In this document: positions 1 to 11,253 of the stretch, piece by piece
Layout of the letters: every line of letters starts with the position of its first letter
How positions within the stretch are numbered: position 1 is the first letter of the stretch
Source: Astragalus membranaceus
Lineage: Eukaryota > Streptophyta > Magnoliopsida > Fabales > Fabaceae
DNA: 64,000 nt
NCBI GenBank assembly: GCA_039519185.1
Contig: CM076847.1
Span: forward strand, 85,408,360-85,472,359
Direction: 5' to 3'
The notes under the pieces: model-generated
What the model was told of the DNA's origin: nothing
What the model saw: the letters and a program-made list of their open reading frames with translations, nothing else
Databases searched by the model: none
Position numbers and translations under genes: made by a program

Positions 1-865
1 CGTGGCGTCTTTACAATTCAGAACAGCTCAAAAACAACGAAATAACATAGCAACAGTATTAAAACGCGTGTTCATTCCCCCCAAGTGTTACATATCAGAG
101 CGATGACACTGACTCGATCAAACGAAGGTGAGCAGCCTTCATTCGTGATTACCTGCACGTTACCAACATTGGGGTAACATTCAAACAGAAGTGGTGAGAT
201 ATCGCACTATATAATCAGACATAGGAAAGACAATATGTAATTCAGGTCATAGCATCAATTCATCATTTAACAGCAGTCAACACCATCTCAATCACATAGG
301 TATGCAACATGGATGCGGAATGTGACTCAACTCAGGGCCACCGCCCTATAATGCATGTGGTACCATAATCCAGCCAATAAATAGAGGCATTAACGTCGTA
401 TCATCATTTCATCGTAATTTGCCAGTCCAGGCCGTCGTGTTTTGAGCATAGCTCCATCGTAAAAATATGCTATGTATGCGACGCTATGTAAATGCATAAC
501 CAATAAACAACGATTACATAGCAACGCAACAACATCGGAAATCATCGTTGGCCATAGGCCTACAACATACCACCTGCCAATAAATAGAGGCAATTCAACT
601 CGGTACACCACCATCAACAATAATTAGCAACTTAGCAACTTTCAACATTTTTGGCAACACATCAACAACTTAGCAGTTTTCAACATTTTTGGCAACACAT
701 CAACAATTTAGCAACTTCCAACATTTTGGCAACTTTGGGCCTAACTACATATTCAACATCAACGCATCATCCTAAGCATCAAATGTGAAATTCACATTTG
801 GGCAGCCAAACTGGCGCCTAGCAACACAACACGCAACGCAACACGCAACACAGGCAGCCACACTG

Positions 866-1830
866 GCGCCCTTGGCGCCCACAACGCCGGAACAAAACAC
901 AACAACGAGGCAGCCAGATTCTGGCGCCCATGGCACCCCTGCGCCAGACACAGCAACAGGCGGCCAGATTTTGGTGTCCATGGCGCCCCTGCGGCAGACA
1001 CATCAATAGGCAGCAAGATTTTGGCGCCCATGGCTCCCCTGCGCCAGACACAGCAACAGGCAGCCAGGTTTTGGCGCCCATGGCGCCCCTGCGCCAGACA
1101 CAGCAACAGGCAGCCAGGTTTTGGCACCCATGGCCCCCCTGCGCCAGACACAGCAAGCAACAACAGAAATTGGGCAGCCAATCTTGGCGCCCTTGGCGCC
1201 CATGCGCCCAGAACCAGCAACCACGGCAACAAGGCAGCCACAACATTGGCTCCCTTGGCGCCTATGCGCCAGAACAACACACCAAACAGCAACTGGGCAG
1301 CCACAACATTGGCGCCCTTGGCGCCCATGCGCCAGAACAACACACCGAACAGCGACTGGGCAGCCACAACATTGGTGCCCTTGGCGCCCATGCGCCAGAA
1401 CAACACACCAAACAGCAACTGGGCAGCCACAACATTGGCGCCCCTGCGCCAGAACAACACAGTAACCAGCAACAGGACAGCCACAACATTGGCGCCCTTG
1501 GCGCCCCTGCGCCAGAACAACACAGTAACCAGCAACAAGGCAGCCACAACATTGGCGCCCTTGGCGCCCCTGCGCCGGAACACAACACCAAACAGCAACT
1601 GGGCAGCCACAACATTGGCGCCCTTGGCGCCCCTGCGCCAGAACAACACAGCAACCAGCAACTGGGGAGCCACAACATTGGCGCCTTTGGCGCCCCTGCG
1701 CCAGAACACAACACACACAGAATGGCGCCCAGGAAGGCGCCCAGCAGCACAAACACGGGGCGGCGCCCATGGCGCCCTGCGGCAGAGTCAAAAATGGCGC
1801 CCATGGCGCCCATGCACAGAATTTTGGTTC
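866..1830. repeat. GGCGCC minisatellite inside the F LTR
   Basis: There are two adjoining tandem blocks. The first has units of about 50 bp (roughly 920-1170), each starting GGCGCCCATGGCGCCCCTGC and continuing through a CAGACACAGCAACAGGCAG core. The second has units of 63 bp (roughly 1190-1710), with GGCGCCCTTGGCGCCC followed by a CAGAACAACACACC core and CTGGGCAGCCACAACATT. Because 63 is a multiple of three, the array reads open in several frames on both strands. The paired GGCGCC hexamers can form short hairpins. Confidence 0.9.
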
Positions 1831-2152
1831 CAAAGCATCAACAAGCATGAACACACATCGTCAAATTGCAACAGTCATCATCAATTGAAATTAACATCAT
1901 AGTTTAAAGTTCAATTCCTACAACTAGGGTTTTCTAAACTTAATACACCTAGGGTTCCATAACCTTCCTACATAGAGCCATTCATACACCCAATTACAGA
2001 GATAGAACCCCACCCTTACCTTAGCCTTGAAGAATTCGAAGTCTTTGGCTTGCCCTAGCTCCCTCTCCTTCTTCGCGCCGTCCTCTCTCTTCTCCTCTCT
2101 CTAGTTCTTATTTTTTTTGTTCCTTCCAAATGAGAAAAACCCTAAATAATGC

Positions 2153-2162
2153 CTATTTATAC
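2153..2162 (-). promoter_or_regulatory. TATA box of the F 3' LTR
   Basis: The minus strand reads GTATAAATAG, about 200 bp into the LTR from its 5' end (2358). The same box is kept in the other LTR at 21513-21522. It is the likely U3 core promoter; transcription start is not shown. Confidence 0.55.
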
Positions 2163-2358
2163 CTTAGTTAATTTTATGGGCTTTTTCCTTGGCTAATTCG
2201 AATTGCATCATGGGCCTCTCTAACTCTTCTCATTTTACTACTCCCAACCCTAACAATAGGCCCACATATGCTAGCATTATTATTATTTTATTACTTTTCT
2301 ACCAATTAAATTCCCAAACAATTCAATCAAATAATTAATTAAATTTCGGGGCGTTACA

Positions 2359-2370
2359 ACTCTCCCCCAC
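2359..2370 (-). other. Polypurine tract of element F
   Basis: The minus strand reads GTGGGGGAGAGT and abuts the 3' LTR. It lies in a block, TTTTCGAGGACGAAA then TAAGTGGGGGAGAGT, that is nearly identical in elements A, D and E. It would prime plus-strand DNA synthesis. Confidence 0.85.
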
Positions 2371-5104
2371 TTAGAATATTTTCGTCCTCGAAAATTTACC
2401 TGTCTCGAACAACTCGGGATATGACTCCCGCATCTTGCTTTCCAGCTCCCACGTCATGCTTTCTCCGGCAGCTCCCAACCAAACCACTTTCACCAAAGCG
2501 ATCTCCTTACCTCTCAGAGTCTTCACCTCATGATCCTCGATACGCACAGGCATCGTCTCCACAGTGAGATTATCCCGTACTTGCACATCATCCATATGAA
2601 TTACATGAGATGGATCTGAAATATACTTTCGAAGTTACGACACATGAAACACATCATGCAAATTCGAAAGATTAGGCGGTAAGGCCGCCCTATAAGCAAC
2701 ATTTCCAACTCTTTTTGAAACCTGATACGGACCGATAAAACAAGGCGTGAACTTCTTAGACTTCAAAGCGCGTCCCACACCGGTCACCGGAGTGACTCTC
2801 AAAAACACATGCTCACCTGCTTGAAATTCTAAATTCTTTCTCCGCTTATCATGGTAACTCTTCTGTCTACTTTGCGAAGCTTTCATCTTCTCCCGAATCA
2901 ATCTCACCTTCTCAGTAGTCTTTCGAACAATTTCAGGCCCAAGTACTACACTCTCTCCGGATTCATACCAATACAAAGGAGTTCTACACTTCCGACCATA
3001 CAACGCTTCAAAAGGTGCCATCCCGATACTAGAATGGTAACTATTATTATAAGTGAACTCTATCAACGAAAGGTATGCATCCCACGAACCTCCTTGCTCC
3101 AAAACACAAGCCCTCAACAAATCCTCCAACGACTGAATAGTCCTCTCTGACTGACCATCCGTCTGAGGGTGATACGCCGAACTCAATCTCAGCTTAGAAC
3201 CCAACTCCGTTTGCAAACTCTTCCAAAAATCAGACGTAAACCTCGGATCTCTATCCGAAACGATACACATAGGAACACCATGCAGCTTCACAAACTCTCA
3301 GATATAAATCTCTGCCAACTTCGATACTGGATATGTGATGTTAATAGGAACAAAATGAGCCGACTTCGTTAGCCTATCAACAATCACCCAAATCGAATCA
3401 TGACCTCTGGCGGTATTAGGCAATCCCGTCACAAAGTCCATTGAAATACTATCCCATTTCCATTCTGGAACCTCTAACGGTTGCATCAACCCTGCAGGCT
3501 TCTGATGTTCAACTTTCGACTTCTGACACGTTAAACACGCATACACAAACTGCGCTACATCACGCTTCATCCCTTGCCACCAAAACAACTTCTTCAAGTC
3601 CTGATACATCTTAGTAGCTCCCGGATGGATACTCAACTTACTCCTATGACTCTCTTCAAGAATCGCTTTCCTCATCTCTGCATTATCAGGAATATAAATC
3701 CTATTACGGAACCTCAACACACCTTGCACATCCAGCTTGAAATCACTATTCTCCGACTGATCGATCCTAACCATCGAATCCACCAGTTTAACATCCAATT
3801 TCTGAGCTTCTCTGATACTGTCCAAAAAGTCATTATTAATCTTTAACATTCCCAACCTGACACTCTGCGGTGTCACTTCACAGACCAAACTCATCCCTGA
3901 ACTGCTCAATTAATTCCAACTCCTTAACCATCATTGCTGACATGTGTAAGGTCTTTCGACTTAACGCATCAGCCACGACATTAGCTTTTCCTGGGTGATA
4001 ATTCAATCCAAAATCATAATCTTTTAATAACTCCAACCACCGTCGTTGCCTCATATTCAATTCCTTCTAATCAAACAAATACCTCAGACTCTTATGGTCA
4101 CTAAATACTTCAAATCTAGAACCATAAAGATAATGCCTCCAAATTTTCAGCACAAAAACAACTACAGCAAGCTCTAAGTCATGCGTAGGATAATTCTTTT
4201 CATGAGTCCTCAACTGCCTTGACGCATAAGCAACTACCTTTCCATTTTGCATAAGCACACCTCCTAAACCCATCTTGGAAGCATCACAATACACCACAAA
4301 GGACTCTCCCGGATTGGGCAACGTCAAAATAGGAGACGTCGTCAATCTCTTCTTCAATTCGGCGAAACTTTCTTCGCAACGAGCGTCCCATATAAAGGCT
4401 TTACCCTTGCAAGTCAACTGAGTTAACGGAAGTGCTAGCTTCGGAAAAACCCTCGATGAACCTTCTATAATAACCAGCTAACCCCAAAAAGCTTTTAATC
4501 TCGGTAGCCGACTTTGGGGCTTCCCACTGCAACACAGCATCTACTTTAGACGGATCCACCGCAATGCCACTACCTGAAATGACGTGACCAAGGAAACTCA
4601 CTTCCTTCAACCAGAATTCACATTTAGACAGCTTTGCATATAACGTCTTCTCTTTCAGGACTTCCAATACTAATCTCAAATGCTCTGCATGCTCTTCTTC
4701 CGACTTAGAGTAGACCAGAATATCATCGATGAATACCACCACAAACTGATCCAAGTAAGTATGGAAAATACGATTCTTGTATTCCATAAATACCCCCGGC
4801 GCGTTAGTAACACCAAAAGGCATCACCGAATACTCATAATGCCCATAACGCGTCCTAAAAGCCGTCTTCTGAATATCCTCATCTTTCACTTTAATCTGAT
4901 GGTAGCCCGACCGCAGATCAATCTTACTAAACACTTGAGCACCCACTAGCTGATCCATCTAATCATCTATCCTTGGGAGTGGATACTTGTTCTTAACCGT
5001 TACCTTATTCAACTGTCTATAATCGACACAGAGCCTCATACTTCCATCTTTCTTCTTTACTAGCAACACAGGAGCTCCCCACGGCGACACACTTGGTCTC
5101 ACAA
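2371..5104 (-). pseudogene. F pol remnant: RT, RNase H, integrase, chromodomain-like tail
   Basis: Reading down the minus strand, the region holds the RT start (PSVSPWGAPVLLVKKKDGS, near 5104-5045), the RT palm with an intact FIDD box (near 4720), RNase H with YCDASKMGLGGVLMQ (near 4290), a zinc-binding integrase N-terminus (HPGATKMYQDL, CLTCQKSK), the integrase core (SMDFVTGLP, SDRDPRFTS, HPQTDGQSERT) and a tail ending YPELFETG. Stops or frameshifts near 4958, 4410, 4063, 3900, 3295 and 2600 break the frame repeatedly. All sequence upstream of RT in the polyprotein (gag C-terminus, protease) is missing at the junction with D. It cannot encode a working polyprotein. Confidence 0.9.
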
Positions 5105-5108
5105 GTGG
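5100..5108. other. Deletion junction joining F pol to the body of D
   Basis: Left of this point the minus strand codes for F reverse transcriptase. Right of it the plus strand matches the leader of E just after its primer site (compare 15208-15250: AGTGGGGAAGACGCCCCT). D therefore lacks its 5' LTR and primer site, and F lacks about 950 bp between gag and RT. One deletion removed both. Confidence 0.7.
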
Positions 5109-5564
5109 GGGAAATACCCCTGCTGATGATGTGTGCTGTATTGTGTTTCCGATGTGTGAAATCTGTGTCTTTTGTTTTTGATTTCTCTGCTGATTTGGAA
5201 AATGTTTGGTTTTCGAAAGATGCATTAGTTACTTCTTTTGAAACCGAAGGAAAATATTATTAGGATTAGGATGAATTGTCAATATTGCATTTCAGGTCAT
5301 CCTAGTTATCATGTTAAAAGAGATATTTTGCCGCTCTAGGCTTTAACGTTCTTATAAACAATTACTACATGATTTGAGGAGCTGATGACACTTTTCACTT
5401 GCGAAAATCATTTCCAAAACTAAAATGTTGATTGTGCTGAAAAGCAATTCTTACTCATTTTTCGCACTTCTACTTATAAATGTTTTTGGGGTAGAGGTGT
5501 CACATTTATTGATATGTCGATTGTGTGATTGTTATTTGACTTGGATTTTGTCCATGACTTGTGA

Positions 5565-5645
5565 TGTTGTTGTTGTTGTTGTTGTTGTTGTTGTGTCTAA
5601 TAATACTAAAGGTGTTGTTGTTGTTGATTGGGTCAATGTGACCAA

Positions 5646-5684
<39 letters not shown>

Positions 5685-5718
5685 GGGTCAATGTGACCAA
5701 AGCGTTGTTGTTGTTGTG
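5565..5718. repeat. Interrupted (GTT)n microsatellite
   Basis: Four GTT/TTG tracts are separated by short unique pieces that themselves repeat (GGGTCAATGTGACCAAAGC occurs twice). It lies in the non-coding body of D. The asparagine-, glutamine- or valine-rich frames it creates are artefacts. Confidence 0.9.
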
Positions 5719-8062
5719 TCGGGTCGAATAAGATCAAATGTTGATGTCGTTGTTCTCGGGTCAACTAATAGTGTATTGGTGAATTATATGACAGTGTATC
5801 TAATGATGGTGTGTTTATAAATGATGAAATTGTGGTGTTTGGTGTTGAGATGAATTATGAACATGTGTTGCCTACAAGTTGTTTGATGGTGTTACCTTAT
5901 GAGTTTTGAAGGTGAAATTACTATGCTTAAGTAGTATATGATGTTGAAATTGGTATTTTGGTGGTTGGGTAAATTTGGGGTGTCTTAATGTTTTGATGGG
6001 ATTGTAGTCAAGGTGTCGATAAAATGTATAAGTGAAGTTTAGAATGCATGTAGGTGTTTGGCCAAATGTCAATATGTTGATCGAATGCCCAAGTGTTGTT
6101 TGATGGCATGAGTTGTTGGATTTGAGTGTTGTTTGAGATTATTGTTTCATGACTAAACATGATGAATTTTACTTGCTTACGGTTTTGTGCATTTCTGGAC
6201 ACTGTTTCAGTTTTTCTAAAACTGGTACTGTTTGGTTGATCCAAAAATTATGTGGCTGATTGTTTTTGAAAATAGACTTAATGCCGGTCGTTTTGCCACT
6301 GGTTTCGTTTAATTTGGAGTTGTGTAGCTCAAGTTATGATTGTTTCAAGTTGGGTCAAGTTTTTGGAATCACACTGTGAGTGGGTTCGGTTTTTGTAGGT
6401 TTTTTGTCATAAAATGAACTCCGTTTTGAATGATTCTTGTTTCTTTGGAAAGTAGACTTAATTCTCTACAAACTAGACACTGGTTTCATAAATTTTCATT
6501 AAGAAATGAGAGAGATAATTTGGTTACAAGTTGAGTAAGATATTCTGCCCAAGTTTGGTACCTCAGTGTAGTGTTTTGAAAAAAAAAAAAACTGTACCAA
6601 TTGGCTACTTATTTTGAAAAATAAAAATCATAGGTTGAAACTACACTCAGAGAGCTTTCCAACAAGTATTTATTTGTCGAAATCCGACGTCATTTACTAT
6701 TTTAATTAATTCGCCAAAGCAGGCGCGTAGTTGCAGAATTTTCTGCACCCGAGTTTATGAAGATTAGCAAAAACGTTTTGAACCGTGATATTTATACGTT
6801 GTGGAATTGTAATTTAAAAACGAAGTGATTTTTGAGGTTGCTTGTGAACGTTTAACAAACAATTTTTATGGTTGGGTATTAATGTGAGTATTAAATTTAT
6901 TTTCAATGAAATAAATGTAAATGACGAGTACTTTATAGTAAGTGAGCAAATGCCTATTTTGATGATGACGTGGTTAAATATAATTATGATTGATTGATGA
7001 TTTGTTTAGTGTACTAGGACAATGAAAATGATTTGCCCAAAAACTTATTGTGTATGATCATGAGAATAGTCTAATGATACAGATTGATGAATTGATTTTA
7101 TACCTAACAGTATGTGGTTATACATGATTAGTTGAACTTGTGGAGTATGATGTATTTGCTTGTTCCTTTTTAACTGACTAGTTGATGTGATACAGAGTTG
7201 TGTTGTTGATTGTTTAGATATGTGTGATTAAAAGAGTTTTAACGATGTCAAAAGAGTGGGAGTCGTGACGACGCCTTCGCACTCTAGACCGCGTTGAAAG
7301 CCTTTTAGTGTGGTATGTGTAAATTTGAGAGAATGTAGTTGTTGTGACCTTAATTAATTGGTTGCATGAGTAGGAGGGACTGATCACCCCAATAACTCAT
7401 CTCCAATGAAAGAGGCGACAATAACTCATGGTATTATTAATTTTGGATATATGTGCTAATTTTGATTTGATTAATTAAGTGGTGTGCTCATACTTGACTT
7501 CAGGTTAATTATTACATATATGTATATAAATGTTCTCAATGTGTGATGTTGTGAAAAATGCTTGATTTGGAAGTCACGTATAGTACTACAAGTTTGTTAT
7601 TCATTTTAGAACTTGTGGGTCGTATAAAATGCTTATGTATTCTTCTGCGAGTGATCCTTGAAGGTAGAAGGTTAATTGAATCTTGTTTTAATTTTCGTGC
7701 CATATTGAGTTTTGGGTAGCAGTTTGTGCTTGGATTGAAAGTAGATAGTTATGTGGTAGGGGAGATTGGACCAATACCTTAAGTTGAGACTCATGAAGAA
7801 TAGTAAGACTATACATTATAAGAACTTTTGGGAATGTGCCCTTATGGAATTCGATATGGGTTTGATGGTATTGGAATAGTTGAGTGGGACTTTGATAACC
7901 TACAGATTAGAACATCTAATTAGAAATAAGGGTGTAGAGAAGAGTGGTTGGTCTGATGCTAAGTATGCGATAGATTATGGACAAGGATGGTCAGAGATGA
8001 CAAGAAGATTGGGTTTTGTTTTCGTGAGTTTGGTGTAAATTTTCGAGGACGAAAATATTCTA
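5719..8062 (+). other. Non-coding internal body of D
   Basis: No frame of convincing length or family similarity is present on either strand. The stretch is T-rich on the plus strand with scattered stops. Short parts (GTAGGAGGGAC near 7370, the block before the polypurine tract) recur in the internal region of E, which marks D and E as members of related non-coding families. Confidence 0.7.
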
Positions 8063-8075
8063 AGTAGGGGAGAGT
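8063..8075 (+). other. Polypurine tract of element D
   Basis: AGTAGGGGAGAGT lies directly before the LTR start TGTAACGCCCC, preceded by TTTTCGAGGACGAAAATATT. It differs by one base from the tract of E and F. Confidence 0.85.
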
Positions 8076-10443
8076 TGTAACGCCCCAAAATAATTTAATT
8101 ATTTATTTAATTAAGTTATTTAAGGCTTACAATATTTATTCAAGTGAATAAATTAAAGGGAGTTAGGTTGTGGAAAATTATTAGAAATAATAATAAGGTA
8201 TTTTATTAAATCAAGGGAGTGGTGTTATCAAGTAATTAAATGGTGGGAATAATAGAGGAGGTATTTAAATTAATTGGGGGAGGTGTAGTGAGGCCCATGG
8301 ACCATTAGTAGGCCCAATTTCTAGTCTTAAAACCTAGGGGTCTTGGAAAGGGGTCTCATTTTGTGTCAAAGCTAGAAAGAAAGAAATAGAGAGAGTGAGG
8401 GAGAGAAGAGCAGCCGCGTGAGTGAGGAAGAGGAGAAAAAGGAAGAGAAGAAAAGAAGAAAAGGAAGAGAGGAGAAAAAGAAAGGGGATGGCGTAAGCTA
8501 GAGAGAGAGAGATGGGGAGGATTTTGTGAAGCTCAAGGAGGAGAGGGGGCTGTTTTGGCGTGGAGAATTCATGGAGAGGAATAAGGGAAAGCTTGCTCCT
8601 TTTTGGTGGCTCTTGGTGTTAGCTTGGAGTTCCTTAGTTCTTCAAAGGTTAGGGGGATCTCTTTCATTTATAATAGTTTGTATGATATGTATTATGTGTG
8701 GGTTAGGTTCTAGGGTGTTTAACTTGTTGATTATTGTATTAATTTCATGGTTGTTGTTGTGTTTGGGTTTAATTTGGTGAATCCATGTTACTTGATGTTG
8801 GAAATGAATAAGTGGTTAACTATGCATGCAAGGTGTTTGATAAATTATGTTTTTGAATTGTGAGAGAAGGTGTGTGTTGTTTCAGAGACGTCCTGACTTG
8901 TTTCAGAGACGTCCTGAATTGTTTCAGAGACGTCCCGAATTTCTTTCGAAAAACTGTTTTTGACATAACTTTTGACTCGGGAGTCCGATTGAGACGTCCC
9001 GAGATGTTTCGGAAAGCTTATTCAGAGGGCCACCTGAATATTCTAGTTTTGGGCAATAAACATTATTTTCTGGAAAAATTATTTAATTGTGGGCCAGGTC
9101 CTTAAATACTACTGTTTTGGAAAAATTATCGTTCTCGGGGATTTTTGGAAAAAGGTGTCGTTTTGAAAAAGGGTACTACCCCGCTGAATTTGGGTGTTGG
9201 CTGTTGTTGGATGGGCGCCAACTTGGCAGCCCAGTGCGCCCGGTGAAGCTTGTGTGTGTGCTGCGTGGGTGTTTAAGGCGCAGGGCGCCAATTGGGCAGC
9301 CCTTGTGTGCCTATATATGTTATGCGACAGTTTGGTCCTTAAAGCGTCAATTTAGTCCTTGTGTGTGTCAGTTGGTCCAATATTTGCGGGGTGGTGTAAT
9401 TGTTGAGTAAAATTACTAACCTAAGGATACAAACTGAGTTGTAATTAATTGGAGACGTGAAAGCGGTGTGGGACTTCGGTCCAAAAAGCGGTGAGTGCCC
9501 TCAAGGCTTATGTTGTTGTTGATGTTGAGTTGAGAAATAAAAAGCGGTGAGTTCCCTCAAGGCTTATGTTGTTGTTGATGTTGAGTTGAGAAATAAAAAG
9601 CGGTGAGTCTAATAATTGTTGTGGTGTATGTGTTGTGTTGTGGTGCATTGTCATGGTGTCACATAAACCATGTGCATTCAGCGGTGATGTAGGCTTCGGC
9701 CAAAGCGGTGATGTGCCCTCAAGGCTTATTGCGGTGATGATGGATCCACATGCATATTGCATACATGCATATACTCATGCATTTGTTGATGTCTCTTGAT
9801 GATTATGAGTTGATGTGTTGGTGATGACTCTTGTTGATTATGAATTGATGTGTTGGTGATGTCTCTTGATGATTATGAGTTGATGTGTTGATGATGCTTC
9901 TTGATGATTATAAATTAAATGACAAGTGTTGTAATTGTTGTGGATTGGTGTTCTAGTTGCCTTCCCTGATATAATGCTTATCCTATTTGCTATTATTTAT
10001 GTAAAGAGACTCACCCTACTGCTTTTATGTTGCTTCTCATGTCGGCAACGTGCAGGTGATAGCGAGTGAAGGTATTCACATGCCTTCTTATAGTCGGTTG
10101 TGTCTGCTCTGATACGTAGCACCGGGGGGCGATCAGTCTAGTAGCTGTTTTAATTAAAGTTGTTCAAAACTAGTTATTTGATAATGTATTCAAATATGTT
10201 TACGAAACATGTTATTTTCCGCTGTGTGGTGATTATGTAAACTGTGATGTAATTAAACGGATGTTTTTGGGGTTCGTCCCGATCAAGTGCTATGTATCAC
10301 ATGCTTTATTGTTTTATGAGCTTCAGGTGTTGTCGTATGTTTTATTGGTGAAAATGTAGCACCCTCTCGGGTTGCGCTGAAAGGATTTTCGAAAACTCTG
10401 ATTTTATTAATTAAATACTAGTTGGGTAGAAGGGGGTGTTACA
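8076..10443 (+). repeat. 3' LTR of element D
   Basis: This 2368-bp LTR starts TGTAACGCCCC and ends GGGGGTGTTACA. It contains a purine-rich stretch (8380-8520), the TTTTGACTCGG motif (8980-8990), TTTCGGAAAGCTTATTCAGA (9007-9026), a short GGCGCC-rich part (9210-9300) and two minor tandem arrays. No gene is seen; the frames around 8526-9410 match no recognised family. Confidence 0.85.
9483..9910. repeat. Two short tandem arrays in the D LTR
   Basis: A 56-bp unit (AAAAAGCGGTGAG to GAGAAATA) occurs about twice from 9483 with a partial third at 9595. A unit of about 42 bp (TGATGTCTCTTGATGATTATGAGT and variants) occurs about three times from 9787 to 9910. Confidence 0.75.
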
Positions 10444-11133
10444 AGGAGCATCATACGGCTTACCACGATTCTGAGGCTTGCTCCTCTTCTCATTAATAAT
10501 CTTATAATGCGCATTGTTGTCCTCTTCATAGATTCTACAGCTATCAACCAAATCAGCAAAGACACGGATCTTCTGATATCCAATGGCCTTCTTGATCTCT
10601 GGTAGCAACCCATTCTCAAAATTGATGCACTTTGAAAATTCAGCAGTTGCTTCGCTGTAGTGCGGATAAAACTTAGCCAACTCCACAAACTTAGCAGCAT
10701 ACTCAGTAACCGACAGGTTTCCTTGCTACAGCTCAAGGAACTCAATATCCTTCTTACCCCGAACATCCTCCGGATAGTACTTCCTCATAAATTCCCTACG
10801 GAACACAACTCAAGTGACCTCTTCACCTGCAGCTACCAACCTTTGACTAGTCTCTAACCACCACTCATCAGCTTCTTCTGCCAACATATGAGTACCATAA
10901 CGAACCTTCTGCGCCGGAGTGCAGTCCATCACACGGAAGATCCTCTCCATCTCCTTCAGCCAAGCCAACGCTCCATCAGGATTATACTTGCCTTTGAAAG
11001 TAGGCGGATTCTCCCTTTGAAAGGTTGCCAAGCTACGAGACCCAGCATTTTCACCAACGTTTTGCTGACCTTCCACGGCCTGAGCCATAGCATCCAAAGC
11101 AGCAGCGATAGCAGCATCGTTCCTTCCAGCCAT
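10444..11133 (-). pseudogene. F gag N-terminal remnant
   Basis: The minus strand starts at 11133 with MAGRNDAAIAAALDAMAQAV and continues through the gag core (TFKGKYNPDGALAWLKEMER, ADEWWLETSQRL, AKFYPHYSEATAEFSKC) to KPYDAP at the D insertion. It aligns with residues 1 to about 234 of the element A polyprotein. A premature stop near 10808 and frameshifts break it. Zinc knuckles and protease are absent. Confidence 0.88.
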
Positions 11134-11237
11134 CTCAACTAATCACTACAACATAAACAACAGTTAGAACTAATTGACAATACTTAATCGTCAATGACTC
11201 AATATCTTGACAACTTGGTCGGACAGACCGAAACTTG

Positions 11238-11249
11238 GCTCTGATACCA
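11238..11249 (-). other. Primer binding site of element F (tRNA-iMet type)
   Basis: The minus strand reads TGGTATCAGAGC, four bases after the 5' LTR end (11254). This is the usual plant initiator-methionine tRNA primer complement. Confidence 0.9.
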
Positions 11250-11253
11250 CTAA

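Larger units (their letters stand above)
1..2358 (-). repeat. 3' LTR of element F (left part off window)
   Basis: This copy matches 11489-12584 joined to 20544-21719 almost base for base, starting at CGTGGCGTC. About 235 bp of the LTR lie beyond the left edge. It ends in GGGCGTTACA at 2358, directly before the polypurine tract. It contains a large GC-rich minisatellite and a TATA box. The long frames across the array come from repeat composition and are not genes. Confidence 0.9.
5105..10443 (+). mobile_element. Element D: truncated non-coding LTR retrotransposon
   Basis: A plus-strand internal region without gag or pol (5105-8075) is followed by a polypurine tract and a complete 3' LTR (8076-10443). 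The internal region resembles that of E in leader and tail, including the TTTCGAGGACGAAAATATTC block before the LTR. The 5' LTR and primer site are deleted. F gag coding resumes right after the LTR at 10444, so D was inserted in F gag; the expected duplication AGGAG survives only on the right side. It was probably mobilised in trans. Confidence 0.8.

Noticed and set aside
792..1902. Long overlapping open frames on both strands over the left GC-rich array
   Set aside because: They follow the 50- and 63-bp repeat periods, have no family similarity, exist in several frames at once and lie inside an LTR.
5506..5700. Poly-Gln/Asn frame
   Set aside because: Translation of a (GTT)n microsatellite.
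8526..9410. Three frames of 81-107 codons in the D LTR as possible genes
   Set aside because: No similarity, LTR location, and built partly from repeated GACGTCC words.
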